Assembly (NCBI GenBank): GCA_036346405.1
Contig: CM070566.1
Location: forward strand, 52,815,231-52,879,230
Origin: Phyllostachys edulis
Taxonomy: Eukaryota > Streptophyta > Magnoliopsida > Poales > Poaceae
Length of the DNA stretch: 64,000 nucleotides
Direction: 5' to 3'
In this document: positions 60,465 through 64,000 of the stretch, in pieces
Numbering within the stretch: position 1 is the stretch's first letter
How the letters are laid out: the number at the start of each line of letters is the position of its first letter
The notes under the pieces: model-generated
Told to the model about the DNA's origin: nothing
Databases searched by the model: none
Seen by the model: the letters and a program-made list of their open reading frames with translations, nothing else
Position numbers and translations under genes: made by a program

Positions 60465-60789
60465 GAACTTTATTTTATTAATTAATCTTTTTTAAAATTT
60501 TATTTTAAAATTAACCATGATGAACTTTATTTCTAATTTTGTTCCTTTTGGTCATGCCACCATCTGCGACGTGACAAAATAATATTATCACACCATAGGA
60601 TAAGTCCGCTTAAATATCACTTTTGTCACGCCAGCATGCGTGACAAGTGCTTCCCCAAATACGGCCGATTTCGACGTTATTTTATTACGCCACCATCCGC
60701 GTGATCAAAAGAGTCGAATTGAAAATAAAGTTTGTCAAAGATTAACTTTAAAATAAAATTTTAAAAAAAGGATTAACTAATAAAAAATC
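60465..60789. mobile_element. MULE-type MITE, copy 3
   Basis: Same inverted ends (TTATTAATTAATCTTTTTTAAA) and GTCACGCCA-type interior as copies 1 and 2, but more diverged. Flanks CGTTCTAGT (60456-60464) and CGTTCTACC (60790-60798) look like an imperfect 9-bp TSD. Confidence 0.7.
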
Positions 60790-60798
60790 CGTTCTACC

Positions 60799-63236
60799 TA
60801 GCGCGCCCTTTTTATTCAACGACAGGCTTGAAATGATCGTGAATGCACGCCGGTGCTGAAGGCGTTTTCAGCACCTCCTGTTTTAGACGTCAACACGGTC
60901 TTCGATACACACATCTGATCATACGTTTTCAGATCATAGGATGGTAAAACTTGCAATAAACAATGTTATGGAAGTAATTTTGGTGACAAGCATACGGGTA
61001 CCACTTTCACGCGACAAATCCGAATACTTTTGTGTATACTGTTAGAACAGATCGAAGTTCTGAAATTCTAACTGCGCTCTCTCTAAAACGACAGTATGTG
61101 AGAAAGAAGGGGGAGTAACTAACTACTTAGCTATAGTTGCTGTGTAGAAATAGGAGCTTCACATTCAGATCCTCTCTCTCTCAGACGCACAGGTACACAT
61201 GGGAGTTGGAACCCTATGTTAGACAGTAGTACGCTAGCTGAAGTAGCTGCAGGATGCATGGGAGTGCAGTCAGTGCTACAAAAGAGGGAACTGCAGTGCA
61301 GAGGAGGACCAGATCGATCTGAACTTTCTGAAAACGAGCGTACGTATGTTTTTGCAGAAAATGAGATTGCAGACCGATCTGTACTGCTATCCGATTCAGG
61401 CTTTATTTGTCTGGTAGCTTAAGCCAAGTTTGTTGGATTATACACTAGTCAGTCATCAGCGTGCACGCACGCTTGCAAATGCAAATGCAAATGCAAATCA
61501 AAACTTAATTACCTGGCTTTACAAGTTTGCGTGCGTGCCTTAAGTCAGGTTTATTTGGCAGTAAGCATGCAAACTTGAGTTAATTAGGGGCGATCAAAGT
61601 GGTAGTATAGCTTACTTCCGAGCTTACCTGCCCTTACCAAGCATGCATAATCTCGACAATTAAACTGCCATAGAGAACGATTCACGCACCCACACACACA
61701 AAAAAAACTGCCTTGTAGACGGAGAAGAAAAACTTTTTAAATGGTGAAAACAAACTCGAAACGTTGTGATCAAACGTTAACTAGATGTGCTTGTTTGTAG
61801 GTAGCAGAAGGGAACAGAGCCAAATTCTAAATTACGATGAATGTTTATTTGGATATATAGTGATACGCCCCAGATTGACAGTAAATTTGAATTAAAATCA
61901 TTTCTAATTGGAAGGGGTTGAGTTCAATCCTCCCTAAATGAGCCGTGAATTAAGATGGTTTATCAGTGCGAGCCCACTGACGAGTTGGTTCTGCAGAATT
62001 ACGTAGCTTTAGGCCCATCAGGCATCAGTATAATTTCTTCCTTTCTTTTTCTTTTTCTTTTTCTTTCTTTGCTTCAGGGGAACAGAGAACACAGAATTTC
62101 GATTCATACACATGTTCAGATCAGGAAGCAACCCGAATATATGTGAGAAATTTGCTTCACATCGTCAGACTAGAGACGAGAAGAAAAAAGGATGAGATTA
62201 AGGATTGGAGGACGGCGTGTACCGGTGTACGTGCGTGATGGAACTCGATATCGAGAGAGGTTGCTTCCGAGCTCGACACGTAACTGCTGCTGCTAGATCG
62301 GGATCCTCTGCAGGTCTCTGTGTGAATAGTGATCTGCAGTGTATGATGTATCGTAGCAAAATACTGTAGCAACAGTGTGATATGTACCGGCTATTCTACT
62401 GAAGCAGAAAAAACATGATGTGGTTGATATAAATCTTCGATTTTTGATCGAATAATAGAGATCCTGATCTGATGCCACTGCATCTGAATGCCAGCGATCG
62501 AGTCGGGGTGGGCAAGGTATCTTTTGCCTCGCACCAGTGGAATATCCAATTAAATTGCCTGGCATCCCGTAGATACCCCTCCTGACATGGGATTTCGATT
62601 CCCAAAAATGCCCTTTCTCGTTTTTTCGTTTTGTTTTTTGGTACGATAATATTCATTGTATACAACGTTATGGTATTGAAAAGCCGCCCCTTGTAATTTT
62701 CCACGGCATAAAGTCGACAAAAGGGCTGTTAAAATGAGGTAAAAAAAAAGCTTTCACTGAGAGGACAAAAATCCCTACACTAATCAAATGAAAAAGAAAA
62801 AGAACTAAGCCGTTTACTTTAGTAGGTCAAGATTACAATGATCTCTCTATATATATATAACTGTTAGAGTTGTATAACAAATTCAACTATATTTTTTAGT
62901 TATGAGTATTCGAGTTGTGTAAAAAATACAACTGTTTCCAAATATATACATGCATATTGCGGTATCTAGCCACGTAGTTGCGTGGAAAGTTCAGCTAGTT
63001 TGTCTAAACGCAAAGTTGAAGCTCCACCAAACACTATACCAAACGGGCTACTTTTGCAGGATTTCGTTCCTCCCTAACTAGAAAATTCAGAAAATCAAAA
63101 TATGAAAAAGCTTAAACAGAGACACAAACCAAACATGACAAGGGGCAATTCTGTCCATCCCTCCTTAAACCCCTCGTTCATTTTTTAGGCGCCTCGTAAC
63201 GTCCTCCCGCCAAGAGACGGGAAGGGAACGGTGGCG
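60799..63236. other. Upstream region of the lipase-like gene; no gene recognised
   Basis: Mixed-composition intergenic DNA. It holds a four-unit GCAAAT repeat (61475-61498) and a short AT dinucleotide run near 62850. Long open stretches at 62157-62704 on the minus strand show no recognisable motif. The final 100 bp upstream of the start codon become GC-rich. Confidence 0.45.
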
Positions 63237-63539
63237 ATGGCGCCGAGGAAGGAGATGGCGTCGGCGGCGGGGACGGCGGCGCTGGTCGACCTCGTGCTCT
63301 CCGGACGCCTGTCCTCCGCGGGGGCGGGCGACGGCGCGGAGCCGGCGCTGAGGCGGGAGGAGGAGGAGAACGGGAAGACCAAGAAGGGGGAGAGGAGGTG
63401 GCCGGAGAGGGCGCCGGCGAGCTGGAGGGAGGCGGCGGAGGTGGCGGCCAGGACGGTGGGGTTCGCGTACGGGGCGACGCTGGGCAGGTGGCCGCTCGGG
63501 GACATCGCTTTCGGGATCAACCACTACATGCGCGTCCAG
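63237..63539 (+). CDS. Class-3 lipase-like (mono-/diacylglycerol lipase N-terminal domain) gene, first exon only
   Basis: The ATG at 63237 opens 101 codons that end at a CAG|GTGAGG splice donor (63539/63540), phase 0; reading on hits TGA two codons later, so an intron is likely. The N-terminus (MAPRKEMASAAGTAALVDLV) is followed by an acidic/basic low-complexity linker, then WREAAEVAARTVGFAYGATLGRWPLGDIAFGINHYMRVQ. That Trp-rich W..A....A..T..F.Y...LG.WP.GD.AFGI pattern is the N-terminal domain seen before the alpha/beta-hydrolase lipase-3 domain in plant proteins (domain recalled, not searched). The catalytic GHSLGG part would lie downstream, outside the window. Codon use is strongly GC-rich, as in grass 5' exons. 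Confidence 0.7.
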
Positions 63540-64000
63540 GTGAGGTGATCATCACGCGCACACGCATGTGTGAGTTTCTGTTGGAATCGCAGTGCGATTT
63601 CTGCTTGCTGATCATAAAATTTCGGCTTGGAGGAGGAAAAGTGGGGGAAAATGTGATCTTGGCGTGTAAAACCTACTTGATTAGATTTATTCTGAGATCA
63701 TGTTTGGGATTATTGGGTTAGGTTAATTCTGAGGTTATGTTTGTGATTCGATCAATGCATGAGCCCTTGGTGATGGTTGGTCTTAGACTCTTGACATGTC
63801 ACTCCTTCAACAATCCTTTTTAGTCGAAAGAATAAATTGGCCTTCTGATTGGGACTTGGGAGGTCGTGTTCCTAATTTCTGGGGTTTGATCAATGCATGC
63901 TGGATTTACGCAAGCTGCCTAATTGGTTGTACAACTGATTAAGTTGGTAGGGACTAGGGGTACATGATGACTAAGGAGTAAGGACTCGTGAAAGTCATCG

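Noticed and set aside
1..64000. tRNA, rRNA or microRNA genes
   Set aside because: No cloverleaf with proper A and B boxes was seen on a read-through. The tRNA-Met-like strings are retrotransposon primer sites. A covariance-model search would be needed to exclude small RNAs.

Overview
The window is plant nuclear DNA from a grass, most likely a member of or near the rice tribe (Oryzeae). The grounds are GC-rich monocot-type 5' exons, a MIKC*-type MADS-box gene of the OsMADS63 kind, and abundant Copia-like and long-LTR retroelements, MULE-type MITEs and Tourist-type MITEs. The species cannot be fixed from the sequence alone. Only three host genes are well supported: an intact 11-exon MADS-box gene (2359-5805, +), an intact 6-exon GH28 polygalacturonase-like gene (49096-52483, -), and the first exon of a class-3 lipase-type gene (63237-63539, +) that runs off the right edge.

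The 36 kb between the MADS gene and the GH28 gene is almost entirely a retroelement nest, which can be resolved from 5-bp target-site duplications (TSDs) and from the broken reading frame of the host element. The base layer is an old minus-strand Copia element, G (about 6537-41555; about 4.9 kb once insertions are removed). It was split by three insertions: B (7792-12694, TSD TCATA), A (12735-26065, TSD TCCTG) and E (29010-40878, near-TSD CTGCT/TTGCT). Each was hit again: F sits in B (9984-11693, TSD GCTAT), H in A (14539-24151, near-TSD TCTCA/TCTCG), C (a Copia with 112-bp LTRs) in H (15786-20561, TSD CAACC), and D (a 9.9-kb Copia with 2.0-kb LTRs) in E (30909-40792, TSD ATAAT). A and B are inverted copies of one LTR family lying 40 bp apart. 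That 40-bp island is a leftover piece of G's reverse transcriptase. D, E and F share termini and carry arrays of short quasi-palindromic CGGT..ACCG motifs.

At the left edge (1 to about 1790) is the 3' half of another Copia, K, on the same strand as the MADS gene. Right of the nest are a TAA-flanked Tourist-type MITE (41563-45714) split by a 3.9-kb long-LTR-like insert, a decayed hAT transposase fragment (46030-46280), and the GH28 gene. Beyond the GH28 gene are a 414-bp foldback element (53151-53564), a broken fragment of a C2-domain MCTP gene (53935-54330), a GC-rich stretch with four CACGTG boxes in 201 bp (58216-58416), three copies of one MULE-type MITE family full of GGTCACGCCA inverted motifs (58706-59062, 59213-59577, 60465-60789), and the lipase exon.

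The three host genes do not form a pathway: one is a predicted pollen-type transcription factor, one a predicted secreted cell-wall protein, one a predicted lipase. All retroelement coding regions seen here carry stops or frameshifts, so no element in the window looks autonomous as it stands.
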